DNA of 64,000 nt from Tenuifilum sp040752515 (lineage in GTDB: Bacteria > Bacteroidota > Bacteroidia > Bacteroidales > Tenuifilaceae). Below, piece after piece: positions 44,331 through 54,094 of this stretch. The position numbers and the translations under genes are program-made. The stretch's first letter is position 1. Each line of letters opens with the position of its first letter. The notes below the pieces were generated by a model. That model saw only the letters and a program-made list of their open reading frames with translations, was not told the origin of the DNA and ran no database searches. The stretch is from the NCBI GenBank assembly GCA_040752515.1, contig JBFMGQ010000004.1, positions 62,001-126,000 on the forward strand. The letters are read 5' to 3'.

Positions 44331-46259
44331 TCAAACCCTAAAGGCTAATATAAATGAATCTTCATGCAGTTCAAGGGTATTTAAAAAATTCAAGGCAACA
44401 TCTTTTTGCTCCGTAAACTCCATCAAATCGATGCTTTTTACCATTTTTCGTAACTCGTTTAACGAGGCATTTCCGTTTGCATTGCCAAACATATACACTA
44501 TATCATCGGGCCGAAGATTCGTCCATTGCATGGTATTGCTCACTATAAACGAACCGAATTGTCGGTATGCCATGTTTTCAGGGCAAAGGCTAAGAAGCTT
44601 GTTTTTATGCAAAATGAATGAATAGAGCACAATGGCGTTTTTCCCTAACGATTGAATAACTGGATCAGTGGTTAGGTACTCATTAATAGCCATCTGCAAC
44701 CCTTCGTTTAATTCCCCATGATTCTTATAATACTCAATGGCAATATTGTAAATGTTGAAGTTAAAAAAGTCGCAGCATGCATTTGGCTGAGCAGCTGCAA
44801 CCATATAGCAGAATGTGTAATTTTTATAGGTGAAATGGAAAAAGTTTGAATTTTGCTCACCGTTAAGGCTTGCTTCCCACCATGCCGAAAAATATCCTTC
44901 AAGCTTATAGTCGTTTTTTACCATTTCAAGATTACATAAGCTCTTTGATATGTTTTGAAAGATATGATTTCTTAGTTGCTCAAGTTTTTCCAGTGTATTC
45001 TTCCTCTTTCGGTTTTCTATAATCACTAGAAATAGCACAAGAATAAGAGTAGCAATAAAACTTATCGACAATATGAAGATTATGCGTTGGATTTTAAGCT
45101 TAGCATTGATATTGTTTAACTCCTGCTCCTTTTTATCTTTCTCATACTGAGCCTGCAGCTCTTCAATTTTTTGAATCGATTCTGAATTGAGAATAGAGTC
45201 CTTAATTGCAATATGTTCTAGTAGATGTCCATAAGCTTTTTGGTAATTGTTCATCTTCACATAGCAATCCGATAGCAATTTGTTACATTCGCTTTCAACA
45301 TCCTTTAATCCAATTTCCTTAGCCTTTTTTCGCGATGCTTCAAACATTTCGATAGCTCGTTCAACATTGCCTTGAGCAAGCAGAACCTGTCCTAAATTTT
45401 TTTGAGTATAGCATACTCGCGATACACTTTTAAGCGATTCAAATATTTCCAGAGCATTTTGATGGTAAAGCAAAGCGTTGTCCAGGAGGTTTTGCTTATA
45501 GTAAAGCGAACCAATATTATCCTGGATTATGGCTACACCAATTAATATCCCTAACGAATCGTAAATGTGTAATGCTTTTAGGTAGTATTCAAGGGCATCA
45601 TCGTACCTACCCAACTCCATGTATGCGCTGGCAATATTATTCGATGCACCAGCCACTGAACGCTTATTCCCTTGCGCTTCATTGATATCAAGGTATTCCT
45701 TAAAGAATTCAATGGCTTTGGGATAGTTTTCACGGTAATAGTGTATTTGACCAATGCTGTTTGAGGCAATGCCAATTCCTTCAATATCATTAATTTTTCT
45801 GTATAGCTCTAAAGCATTTAGGTAGTATTCAATAGCCTTATCGTATTTACCCCAATTGCGGTAAATTAATCCTATATCGTTCTGAACTCCTGCATAAAGC
45901 TTTGTGCTATCTAAATGCTGATAGATTTCCCCCGCATTTTCAAGGTTCTCAAGTGAGAGTTTAAATTCTCCCATTTTCATGTAGGTAAAACCTATTTGGT
46001 GCAGGGCATTTGCCACTAAATGTCGATTACCTGAACTTTCAGCAAGTCCCAAAGCTTTCTGCCAGTACTCAAGACTTTTTACGTAATTACTGTCGGAATA
46101 TGCTATTGCCAGCTCCGAAAGGGTTTGGTACCTCTCTAAATCGGTTTTATTCCTTTGCAGAGCTCTATTAAGGCTATCGATAGTGCTGGTTTGAGCCATG
46201 CTTAGGTCAAAGAGCATGACTAATGCTAAACCTATAGCTATGGTTCTATACCTTTTCAC
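44331..46259 (-). CDS. TPR sensor-like membrane protein with a degenerate PP2C/SpoIIE domain
   Basis: A 642-residue protein with GTG start and signal peptide (about 1-22). About eight tetratricopeptide repeats fill 25-370 (for example YDKAIEYYLNALELYRKIND), then a coiled segment, one membrane helix (about 393-415) and a C-terminal domain of about 200 residues. That domain aligns loosely with the SpoIIE phosphatase that normally follows TPR-TM in Bacteroidota: NLRPDDIVYMFGNANG stands where L-x-x-GD-x-I-Y-M-F-S-D-G-x-x-D is expected, VAAAQPNACCDFF where V-x-V-x-D-C-T-G-H-G-V-x-G is expected, and the chain ends SFILAFRV like V-I-G-I-R-I. The metal Asp and Gly residues are gone, so catalysis is not expected. 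Confidence 0.75.
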   Translation of the reverse strand: MKRYRTIAIGLALVMLFDLSMAQTSTIDSLNRALQRNKTDLERYQTLSELAIAYSDSNYVKSLEYWQKALGLAESSGNRHLVANALHQIGFTYMKMGEFKLSLENLENAGEIYQHLDSTKLYAGVQNDIGLIYRNWGKYDKAIEYYLNALELYRKINDIEGIGIASNSIGQIHYYRENYPKAIEFFKEYLDINEAQGNKRSVAGASNNIASAYMELGRYDDALEYYLKALHIYDSLGILIGVAIIQDNIGSLYYKQNLLDNALLYHQNALEIFESLKSVSRVCYTQKNLGQVLLAQGNVERAIEMFEASRKKAKEIGLKDVESECNKLLSDCYVKMNNYQKAYGHLLEHIAIKDSILNSESIQKIEELQAQYEKDKKEQELNNINAKLKIQRIIFILSISFIATLILVLFLVIIENRKRKNTLEKLEQLRNHIFQNISKSLCNLEMVKNDYKLEGYFSAWWEASLNGEQNSNFFHFTYKNYTFCYMVAAAQPNACCDFFNFNIYNIAIEYYKNHGELNEGLQMAINEYLTTDPVIQSLGKNAIVLYSFILHKNKLLSLCPENMAYRQFGSFIVSNTMQWTNLRPDDIVYMFGNANGNASLNELRKMVKSIDLMEFTEQKDVALNFLNTLELHEDSFILAFRV

Positions 46260-46398
46260 TTAAATCAATTTATAGCAAGATACGGAAAAAATGATAAAAA
46301 GTAAATATAAAAAAGAGTAAAGAAGTTAGAGGAAATTAAGGGAATATCAAAAAATGATATTTACGATTTTTGAAAGGGCTGCTTTCAAAAACATCACC

Positions 46399-48642
46399 CT
46401 AACGCTTTATCATCTTTTTAATCACTTTTCCACTATCACTTTTGATGGTTAAGATGTATATGCCGTTTTGGAATTCAGAGCAATCGATCCGTAGGTTTCC
46501 GATAGCATTGTTTTTGGTGTAAACCACCTGACCTATTAGATTTCCTATGGTTACTGTGTAGCTTTCGTCAACAGGATTCTCAATCTGAATAAATGCATTA
46601 AACGGATTGGGGAACGCCGAAATTTGTTTAGCCATTTCGGTTGGGATTACAGTAGCAGGGCTAACGGTGTAGGAGTTAATATTACTAAGGGTTTGTTGCC
46701 CTTCGGCATCGTATGCTTTAACCCGATAGTAAACATTTGTTTGCGAGGGATTTGCTGGAATAATTGAGCTAAAAACACCACTTGCATTAGCCATTTGCAA
46801 TTGATTATTAATATTGTTTTCAGCTATACCCCACAAAAGAAAAACATTTCCTAAACGACCTTCAGGGTCGCTTATGCTTGCATTTATTGTAACTGCATCA
46901 ACCGATGTGGGATTTAAAGGGGTTTGAGTTACATTTGAAATGGTTGGTAATTGGTTCTGCTCTATCGGAAAAGAGCCATTGTAATAGGAAGTATCCTGCA
47001 AGTTATCAATTGCTGATATTTGGAAGTAGATAGTAGTTGGGTTTACTTGCGCGACAATCGGGGCACTATACACACTACCATCTGATTGCATTTCGTAAGA
47101 TGGGCTAAAGTTATCAGTTGAATATCCCCAGCATAAAAGCGCCTTAGCTACCGAACCATCACTATCGGTTATGGTTGAGGATACTGTAATGGTTTGGCGC
47201 GTTACGGGTGAACTTGGCAATACGGTAACATTTGTTATTAGTGGCTTTGAATTTGTAGCAGAGCTAACATTGATTATAAAGTTTTGTGTGGCTTGCGTGC
47301 TTCCATCGCTTGCTACCAAATTTACCTGACCGCTTCCAATACTGGAATGTCCGGGTGTACCACTGAGTGTTGCCGTTCCATTACCTGTTGGAGTTAAAGT
47401 TAACCATGATGGCTTTTCTGTAGCCGATATAGCCAGCGTCGACCCATTCCCTCCAGTTGCAGATACATTGTAAACGTAAAGTTGATTTTCTACAGCCGAG
47501 GTTATGGGTGATGATGTAAACTGAATTGGTGCGACTGCAGGACTTACCGTTATGGTGAATGCTTGCATTGCCTCACTAACTCCATCGCTGGCTTTTAGAG
47601 TTACCTGGATATTGCCAACATTTGCCTGCTCAGGTGTACCACTAAGTGTTGCAGTTCCATTTCCCGTTGTCGTTAGAGTTAACCATGTAGGCTTTTCTGT
47701 AGCCGATATGGTTAATGCCGTTCCATTACCCCCAGTTGCGGTTACATTGTAAGTGTAGGTTATTCCAACTGTTGCTGAGGTAACAGAGGTACTCGTAAAA
47801 GTTATCGGGGTTGAATTACCCCATATCAGCTGAGCGTATTCAGGATGGTCGATAAACGGATTACGGTTGTGCTGGTAACTGGTATAAACCACATTGTTCC
47901 TATCAATCTCCTTTTGGCTTACCGGATCCTGCTGGTGCCACTTGAGCAGCAAGCTTACATACCATTGCTTATAGGCAGGGTAAGTGGTTCCATCAAGTAT
48001 TGCCTTGGCTTCGGTGTCGTAACTTGCCCATGAGGCAATGAGGTTTTCGTATCGGGTTGCCATGTAAAAGTAGGTTCGGGCAAAATCGCCCTTATACTCA
48101 TCTATCGGCTCAAATACCGTTAAGCTTGATCCCGATGCGGTTGATGTACCAAGCTTACTTCCGTTCTGCGATGTCCACGTAACCGATGAAACCTCTCCGT
48201 AAATGTAATTGCTCCTTCTGCTATTAACATAGCCATCTGTTGGGTACAAATGGAATAGGTCGGAATACATTGGACTGGCATCGTTGAACCAGCTTTTTGG
48301 AAATGAATGCTCGCGGTTGTAACAATCGCCTTCGGAGTTATAGTTTCCGCATTGGTTTGTAACAAAAGTATACTCATAGGGTGGTGTTTGTCCGGGTTTA
48401 TCGGAGTACATGTCCCAAACCTTTCCGTTACTCTTTTTGTCGGTGTACTGAAAGGCTGTCCATAAACCATCGTACGATATAACCGTATGGTTTTTAATGA
48501 TATTGTACAAAGCCGTTTTAAGTTCCGCACCCGATTTACCATTGGCATTGTTATAGTAACCATTGGGAATTTGTGCAAAAAGCTGAATCGATAGGGTTAT
48601 AAGCAGTAACCCAAGAGTAATCGCCCTCCTAAAACCTCTCAT
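46399..48642 (-). CDS. T9SS-secreted endonuclease I-family nuclease
   Basis: A 747-residue protein: signal peptide (about 1-24), an EndA/NucM endonuclease I domain (about 25-275, with DCYNREHSFPKSWF and DLFHLYPTDGYVNSRRSN, the His-Me-type active site, and RNPFIDHPEYAQLIW), two near-identical Ig-like units (each with SATEKPTWLTLT or SATEKPSWLTLT, about 275-465), two further Ig-like units about 465-660, and a T9SS sorting domain (ISAFPNPFNAFIQI to the end). It would degrade extracellular nucleic acid for nutrients or biofilm turnover. Confidence 0.92.
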   Translation of the reverse strand: MRGFRRAITLGLLLITLSIQLFAQIPNGYYNNANGKSGAELKTALYNIIKNHTVISYDGLWTAFQYTDKKSNGKVWDMYSDKPGQTPPYEYTFVTNQCGNYNSEGDCYNREHSFPKSWFNDASPMYSDLFHLYPTDGYVNSRRSNYIYGEVSSVTWTSQNGSKLGTSTASGSSLTVFEPIDEYKGDFARTYFYMATRYENLIASWASYDTEAKAILDGTTYPAYKQWYVSLLLKWHQQDPVSQKEIDRNNVVYTSYQHNRNPFIDHPEYAQLIWGNSTPITFTSTSVTSATVGITYTYNVTATGGNGTALTISATEKPTWLTLTTTGNGTATLSGTPEQANVGNIQVTLKASDGVSEAMQAFTITVSPAVAPIQFTSSPITSAVENQLYVYNVSATGGNGSTLAISATEKPSWLTLTPTGNGTATLSGTPGHSSIGSGQVNLVASDGSTQATQNFIINVSSATNSKPLITNVTVLPSSPVTRQTITVSSTITDSDGSVAKALLCWGYSTDNFSPSYEMQSDGSVYSAPIVAQVNPTTIYFQISAIDNLQDTSYYNGSFPIEQNQLPTISNVTQTPLNPTSVDAVTINASISDPEGRLGNVFLLWGIAENNINNQLQMANASGVFSSIIPANPSQTNVYYRVKAYDAEGQQTLSNINSYTVSPATVIPTEMAKQISAFPNPFNAFIQIENPVDESYTVTIGNLIGQVVYTKNNAIGNLRIDCSEFQNGIYILTIKSDSGKVIKKMIKR

Positions 48643-48653
48643 CTTGAACTATT

Positions 48654-49199
48654 TTAATTGGAAATAACTAAATCAACAGGCACATCGTGCTCCGACACAG
48701 GAACTGAGTCAATCAATTGGAACTCGTATGCAATACCTACTTTTACGGCATTTCTGAGCAGGGGCATTGTTCTATCGTAGTAGCCCTTACCTCTTCCAAG
48801 CCTATTTCCCTTAGGGTCAAAGGCTACACCAGGGATTATGGCAAAGTCTATTTCTTCGGGTTTTATTAGTTGCCCGGTTTGGGGCTCCATTATTCCAAAA
48901 CTGCTGCTTTGCTCCATTTGTTCAACGCCGGTAAACAACCTTAATTCCAACTCATCACCAACAACAACAGGAAGTACCATTCGTTTATCTGAAGCCCATT
49001 TAATAACAAATTCATGTGTGTCAATCTCATCGGACAACGACCAAAACGCAAGCACTGTTTTAGCCTGCCTAAATAAAGCCATACTCTCAATTTCAGAAAA
49101 AACGTAATCTGCCTTCTGCCTTGCCAATTCAGGGTTAAGGGTTAGTTTATGTGCCTTTATGGCTTTTCTGATTTTCCGTTTTAATTCGTTTGTATCCAT
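48654..49199 (-). CDS. 5-formyltetrahydrofolate cyclo-ligase
   Basis: A 181-residue protein with the 5-FTHF cyclo-ligase pattern: N-terminal KRKIRKAIKAHKL, the FWSLSDEIDTHEFV strand (about 47-60), the substrate loop P-x-V-V-G-D-E-L-E-L-R and the ATP-binding block VAFDPKGNRLGRGKGYYDR (about 125-143). It converts 5-formyl-THF to 5,10-methenyl-THF with ATP. It precedes the nuclease gene by 11 bp. Confidence 0.92.
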   Translation of the reverse strand: MDTNELKRKIRKAIKAHKLTLNPELARQKADYVFSEIESMALFRQAKTVLAFWSLSDEIDTHEFVIKWASDKRMVLPVVVGDELELRLFTGVEQMEQSSSFGIMEPQTGQLIKPEEIDFAIIPGVAFDPKGNRLGRGKGYYDRTMPLLRNAVKVGIAYEFQLIDSVPVSEHDVPVDLVISN

Positions 49200-49320
49200 A
49201 AGGCTTGTTACGAAAATTTAATTCAAAGGTTTAGACAAAGCCAACTCTATGAGTGGCATATTATTATTTTCACATTAAAATTTATTATCCCTCTTTCAGC
49301 CATCAACAAATAACCATAAA

Positions 49321-52176
49321 CTATAAATTTTGTCCGGCAAAGGTAGAATATAAATTGATTGATAAACCCATATTTGAGTATGCTCTATAATCCCTACCAA
49401 TGAATGCCTGAGTAAACCTAAACCTAATGGGATACCAAGTCCTGAGAAAATGTAAATCGACAATAGCTTCAAAGCCTATTGACTGTAGGTCATCGGTTAA
49501 AGTGACTATACTATAATTCTGATTGGTTTTATAGCTGTTTTTGGCAAAATCGGCAAAAAGGTTTATTGCAATGCGCTTAATGTAAACCAACGAACCAACC
49601 GAAAAATCGGGATATGTTAGTGGCATAATGTAATCGAGGTAAATGCCGGAAAATTTGGTAGAAGGATGAGAAACATAAGCAGTTGGAAAATCAATTTTAT
49701 TGTTTAAGTAAATGTATTTGATATTTTGATTTTGAACTGTTAACGTTATGCCTACTCCTTGATTCTCCTGCAGACCAGGCATATAGAGTTTTGCCTTGGC
49801 ATACCACAAATTTCCGAGATTACTATAATCCCAAGGAGTTGTAAGAAGCCCTGTATTGAAAATTATGCCATACTTTGGTTGTAAATCCCTGTGTGCCATT
49901 CGCCTCAACGAGTAATAAGTAAAGCCAAACTCATTCAAATACAAACCCGAACGGTAAGCATCGATACTCTCATTGTAGAGGTAAGTATTGCTAAATGAAA
50001 ATTTACTATACATCTGAACCGATGAACTGTATAATCCACCACTTAAAGTAAAGGGTAATGCTGTTGTTAATTCAGCCTTTTTGAAGTAGTCACGATTTTC
50101 AGGGTAGAACTGTGTGACACGGTAAAGGCTTGCGTTTGCGTTAGTTTGCTCAATGTTGAAATTGAAAATTGGCCAAAAGCCCCTGTATGTAAACGAAGCA
50201 AAAAACAGATGTGCTATGCCTGTATATCCATAACCTGCATTAAAGAGGGTTGTTCCCGTTAGGTTCTGTGAGAGTAAGGTTAATCCTGGATAAACGCTGC
50301 TCTCACCTTGAATGTCGGCAGGGTCGGTTAAAGGTTTCATGTAGTAAGGGAACCAGCTATGGATATTTACCATAGTTTTTAGCCCTTTATAGTCAGTTGA
50401 TTCGGCATGAATAGGCGGGGCGGTATCGTGAATGGTTCTATGCTTTACCTCAACTACTTTATTATATGGAAGCATGTTATCTACTATATTACTGTTACTT
50501 AAAACATTTTTTATAGTATTAATCCTGTAGCCTTTAGGTGTGTAATATGAAAAAATTAAATCATCATTCTTGATGTTAGGGTAAGATGAATTTGGGGCAA
50601 TACTTGCTACTTTGTAAAGTATATTTTGTTTTATGTCAAAATAATATATATTTTCAGTTAAACCATCGGTAAAACTAAAAAAAAGATTTGAACCAGCACT
50701 TGCAAGCATCCGAATATCACGATAAGCTGCGTTATAAACAACACTAAAATTGAAAGCTGAATCGACCATAAAAATTTTTTTCCCACTCTCGCTAACTGCT
50801 ATGCCATATATTATGTTGGTTCCATTTCCCTTACAAATTTGCTGAACCTCATATCCGCTATCAAAGATTAACAGTGTATTTTTTTCGCCATTCATGGTCA
50901 GGTCAACCAAGGAGTATGCCCCGTCGGGGCTGTATTCTATGCAAATAATCCGATTAGTGTCAAAAATTGGCGAATGGTATCGGCCACTTGCAATATGCTT
51001 TAATGTTTGTGTTTTAAAGTTATACACTTTGATTGTGGCGTTGCCCATCCATTCCCATCGGGGATGTGGATTGTATTCCGCCCAGAGTATCAGGCTATCA
51101 TTATACGAGGGTGGGCCAATCAATAAACCAGGGCTAACTATCTTTTTTACTTTACCTTTCTTGTTCACAAACCCAAAAAATGGGGTATGGGCTAGCGATG
51201 AAATGTAAGCTATTGAAGTGGAATCGTTTAGCTGATAGGGGTAAACCAAATTCTTAAAGTCTTCGTTACTGTTCGATTCCAGTTGCGTAACGCCTTGCAT
51301 TTTAAAATCTGCACGCCAGAGCGAATCGTTGTGAGCAAAGGCTTTAAGGTAGATATTCTTCCTCGATAACCCGGTGGCCTTTTTTAGGCCAAAGTAGGTT
51401 GGGAAAAAAGTAAACGGATATCTTCCTACATATCGGTAAGTTGAGGGTATGGTTTGGGTTCCCCATTGGCTGTTTATGTAACTTACCAACTGATAGCCAA
51501 ACTGGTAGTGGTTAGGAATATAATCCTTATACGAGCCTAATAGCCATTTATCGTAGCCATAGCTCTTTTGACCGGTTACGGAATAGGTGTAGTAATGGTT
51601 AAAAAAGGGAGCCGAGCGACCCCTTCCGGCATAAGTATAGTTTGTTTCGGCCCAAACCGCATCGCCCTCAAAAACCCAAGGGTGAATAAACGATGTGGCA
51701 AGCCCTACTGCTTGCTGTCCGAACAACCATGAAAACACCTTTATTGTCCCACTGTTCAGGGCATACATCTGTTTGGTATGGCGCATCTCATGTATTGATA
51801 GGTTTTTATGCCATAGCAATGCATCGCCATCGACGTCGGGTTGGGTAACGAGCTCCATTCGCCTTGGCGCCCAGGCAACAAAACCGTTTGATAGAACGCT
51901 ATTGGGATGTAATACAACGTCAATTCGTTTCTGGCCAAGACGATAATCATTGTCATTTAAACTATCCGATTTTACCAACGACCAAAGGAAAAAATTGGCC
52001 AAACTATCGGCTTGGGAGGGAAAAATCAACCTAATATTACGATACTCTTTCTTTTTCCATTTTGTTTTATATGACTCAACTCCTGTGTAATAATACTGTG
52101 CATTTAAATTAATTGTTGAGAATATTAAAATTAATGTAGTAATTGATGTATAATACCTAAATCTATTCATTATCAT
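49321..52176 (-). CDS. Exported metalloprotease-like, propeller and outer-membrane barrel fusion
   Basis: A 951-residue protein with a signal peptide (1-27; ATG 52170 is an equal start candidate). The first 250 residues look like a gluzincin peptidase: HEMRH (129-133), an HExxH zinc motif, then WVFEGDAVWAE with Glu170 as the likely third ligand. Residues about 290-590 contain TolB/WD40-like strand repeats (SPIFDTNRIICIEYSPDG ... ). The last 300 residues alternate aromatic strands as in an outer-membrane beta-barrel. No named family assigned. Starts 5 bp after the preceding gene. Confidence 0.7.
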   Translation of the reverse strand: MIMNRFRYYTSITTLILIFSTINLNAQYYYTGVESYKTKWKKKEYRNIRLIFPSQADSLANFFLWSLVKSDSLNDNDYRLGQKRIDVVLHPNSVLSNGFVAWAPRRMELVTQPDVDGDALLWHKNLSIHEMRHTKQMYALNSGTIKVFSWLFGQQAVGLATSFIHPWVFEGDAVWAETNYTYAGRGRSAPFFNHYYTYSVTGQKSYGYDKWLLGSYKDYIPNHYQFGYQLVSYINSQWGTQTIPSTYRYVGRYPFTFFPTYFGLKKATGLSRKNIYLKAFAHNDSLWRADFKMQGVTQLESNSNEDFKNLVYPYQLNDSTSIAYISSLAHTPFFGFVNKKGKVKKIVSPGLLIGPPSYNDSLILWAEYNPHPRWEWMGNATIKVYNFKTQTLKHIASGRYHSPIFDTNRIICIEYSPDGAYSLVDLTMNGEKNTLLIFDSGYEVQQICKGNGTNIIYGIAVSESGKKIFMVDSAFNFSVVYNAAYRDIRMLASAGSNLFFSFTDGLTENIYYFDIKQNILYKVASIAPNSSYPNIKNDDLIFSYYTPKGYRINTIKNVLSNSNIVDNMLPYNKVVEVKHRTIHDTAPPIHAESTDYKGLKTMVNIHSWFPYYMKPLTDPADIQGESSVYPGLTLLSQNLTGTTLFNAGYGYTGIAHLFFASFTYRGFWPIFNFNIEQTNANASLYRVTQFYPENRDYFKKAELTTALPFTLSGGLYSSSVQMYSKFSFSNTYLYNESIDAYRSGLYLNEFGFTYYSLRRMAHRDLQPKYGIIFNTGLLTTPWDYSNLGNLWYAKAKLYMPGLQENQGVGITLTVQNQNIKYIYLNNKIDFPTAYVSHPSTKFSGIYLDYIMPLTYPDFSVGSLVYIKRIAINLFADFAKNSYKTNQNYSIVTLTDDLQSIGFEAIVDLHFLRTWYPIRFRFTQAFIGRDYRAYSNMGLSINLYSTFAGQNL

Positions 52177-52181
52177 TACTT

Positions 52182-53447
52182 TTACTTCTTAATAATTTTT
52201 AAAGTCCTTTGACGTCCATCGTTTAGCTTAACTTCAACCAGTAACACACCCGATGGAATTCCAGAAAGGTCGATATCAACTTTTTGATCTAGACTTTGGG
52301 GTTTTACTGATAAAATAAAATTCCCAAGAATATTGAAAATGTTTACTGAAACAATAGTAACGTTTTCGTTTTCAAAAACTTGAAGGGTGAGAGTATTGTA
52401 AACAGGATTGTTAAACAAAATGTTGATTGGGTTTTTTTCGGTTTTAACCAAAGTGGAACCTGGGCTATATGTAACCTTCATGATTACTGGAAGATGGTCG
52501 GACATACTGTAAAGGGCATTGGCTAGATCGGGCGGAACGCTAGTATTGGTGGGTGAAGTAATTGATTCGTTAAAGCGATTCCCATCCTGACCGAGTGTTT
52601 TATAGCTGTAAAACTTGATACCCCGGCTGCCGCTGAGGATGTCGCTGGAGGCAAGTATAAAATCGAACCTATCGTCTAGCCCTCCTGTTGAGAAACAGCC
52701 CTCGTTTGCAACAGTTCGAGTCGATTGGGTGTGGAAGTATCGGTAGCTGTAATCGGCATGCCAGTTCCCTATGGCATTTAGCGGGTCGTAAAAACGGAAA
52801 TTGCTTGAGCCAGTTGGAGTGGTAAAAGCAACAAATGCTCCCTCGGAGGCGTTATATAAATTCATATCGCCCGAAAGAATGATGTTCCCTTTAATGTCCT
52901 TTGATGCAATGTAACTCATTATAGCACTGGCAGCAGCAGCCCGCTGCTGGGCATCGGAATCATAACTTCCGGCTTTGAGATGGGTAACAAAATGGTAAAG
53001 AAAAACGGTATCGCCATTTACGAGCCCTGGTGTTTTAAGGTAAAGCTTATAAACGTTAGTTTCGCGCGGCGAAGTGGGAATGGCTTCCTGCGATTTTAGC
53101 TCAATTTTCTCGGAGTTATAGTAAATCATGTTTACCAAAAAACTACCACTAAAGTTAGCGCGCTTGTAACGGGTTTCGCCACCGTAGTTAAGGGTATTGG
53201 TTTTAATTCGCTCCACGCTGGAAATGGCATCGTTAACCTCGTTAACGGTAAGAATGTCTGGCTTTACATAGTTTAGAATCGTCCGCAAATACCCATCCTT
53301 GGCATCTACATTATTGTTTGTGGTGTTGCAGTCGCTGTAAACCTTATCGTAATACATCAGGTTATACTGCATAACCGTAATCGTATCGGCAAATAAAACC
53401 CGATAGCTAAAAACTAAAAATGCTAGTAGATCAAGCCTTTTTCGCAT
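52182..53447 (-). CDS. T9SS-secreted endonuclease/exonuclease/phosphatase-family protein
   Basis: A 421-residue protein with a signal peptide (about 1-20), an EEP domain (about 22-320) and a T9SS-type C-terminal domain (about 340-421, NILFNNPVYNTLTLQV to the end). EEP motifs seen: VMQYNLMYYD, LTVNEVND (metal Glu), HFVTHLKAG, LSGDMNLYNASEG and SDHLPVIMKV (catalytic Asp-His). The domain may act on DNA, RNA or phospholipid; substrate not deducible. Sits with the SUI1 gene (6 bp upstream). Confidence 0.88.
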   Translation of the reverse strand: MRKRLDLLAFLVFSYRVLFADTITVMQYNLMYYDKVYSDCNTTNNNVDAKDGYLRTILNYVKPDILTVNEVNDAISSVERIKTNTLNYGGETRYKRANFSGSFLVNMIYYNSEKIELKSQEAIPTSPRETNVYKLYLKTPGLVNGDTVFLYHFVTHLKAGSYDSDAQQRAAAASAIMSYIASKDIKGNIILSGDMNLYNASEGAFVAFTTPTGSSNFRFYDPLNAIGNWHADYSYRYFHTQSTRTVANEGCFSTGGLDDRFDFILASSDILSGSRGIKFYSYKTLGQDGNRFNESITSPTNTSVPPDLANALYSMSDHLPVIMKVTYSPGSTLVKTEKNPINILFNNPVYNTLTLQVFENENVTIVSVNIFNILGNFILSVKPQSLDQKVDIDLSGIPSGVLLVEVKLNDGRQRTLKIIKK

Positions 53448-53453
53448 AACTCT

Positions 53454-53792
53454 TTACCCGGAAATGGTTACCTTATAGCCCATTTCTTGCAAAATTGAGG
53501 CCACTTTCTGTTTTATTTCGCCTTGAATAATTATCTCACCATCTTTAACCGTTCCACCAACGCCACAACGGGTTTTAAGGGTTTTACCTAATTTTTCGAT
53601 GTCATCATCGGAACCAACAAAGCCTTTCACAATGGTAACGCACTTTCCACCCCTATTTTTCCGCTCAATTCCAACTATAAGCCTTTGTTTTGAGGGAGGG
53701 ACAACTTCCTGTTTCTGGTTTTCATCTTCATCGCTGGGCTTAAAATCGGGATTGGTTGAATAGGCAAAATTTAGTTTATCTTTCCAGTCCAT
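53454..53792 (-). CDS. SUI1/YciH-family translation factor
   Basis: A 112-residue protein from the ATG at 53792; an upstream in-frame ATG at 53810 lies too close to the promoter element. The SUI1 domain fills the C-terminal 75 residues: NRGGKCVTIVKGF, LGKTLKTRCGVGGTVKDGEIIIQG, the loop and strand that in eIF1 contact the ribosome. Bacterial homologues influence start-codon fidelity at most weakly; role uncertain. Confidence 0.9.
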   Translation of the reverse strand: MDWKDKLNFAYSTNPDFKPSDEDENQKQEVVPPSKQRLIVGIERKNRGGKCVTIVKGFVGSDDDIEKLGKTLKTRCGVGGTVKDGEIIIQGEIKQKVASILQEMGYKVTISG

Positions 53793-53814
53793 GCTTATTA
53801 AAATTTTCAATATG

Positions 53815-53822
53815 CAAACTTA
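53815..53822 (-). promoter_or_regulatory. Bacteroidota -7 promoter element for the SUI1 gene
   Basis: TAAGTTTG (then C) on the minus strand, 22 bp upstream of the ATG at 53792. Confidence 0.5.
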
Positions 53823-53895
53823 GTCCCTTTTACGATTATTTAAACTATGAAGTTGCCAATAAACCTAATTGTAGTTCAATTGGTATTTAGCTGAA

Positions 53896-53937
53896 CCCAA
53901 ATCCGTCAATTGAAAAAACCAATTGACTAATCTCGGT
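53896..53937. repeat. Dispersed hairpin repeat, copy 2
   Basis: GTCAATTG-AAAAAAC-CAATTGAC, a perfect 8-bp stem, with flanks CCCAAATCC and TAATCTCGG. It is the inverse-orientation match of the repeat at 29999-30036, and its TAATCTCGG end matches 29885-29899 on the other strand. It lies between the divergent SUI1 and DUF2723 genes, away from stop codons. Confidence 0.65.
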
Positions 53938-54040
53938 TGAATAAGCACAAACATAAATCTGTAAAGTTGATATTTAGGGAGAAATTTATGCTTCAGGCTT
54001 AAAAACTGCAAATTGGTAATCGGGATAAAACAAAATATTC

Positions 54041-54048
54041 TACATTTG
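54041..54048 (+). promoter_or_regulatory. Bacteroidota -7 promoter element for the DUF2723 gene
   Basis: TACATTTG (then C), 46 bp before the ATG at 54095. Confidence 0.5.
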
Positions 54049-54094
54049 CTAACTTGTTACTCGGTAAAACGATTATCTAATAATAAAATTAACC

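Noticed and set aside
48120..48578. 152-codon frame on the same strand as the nuclease gene, other frame
   Set aside because: The endonuclease I domain occupies the same bases in another frame with clear catalytic motifs.
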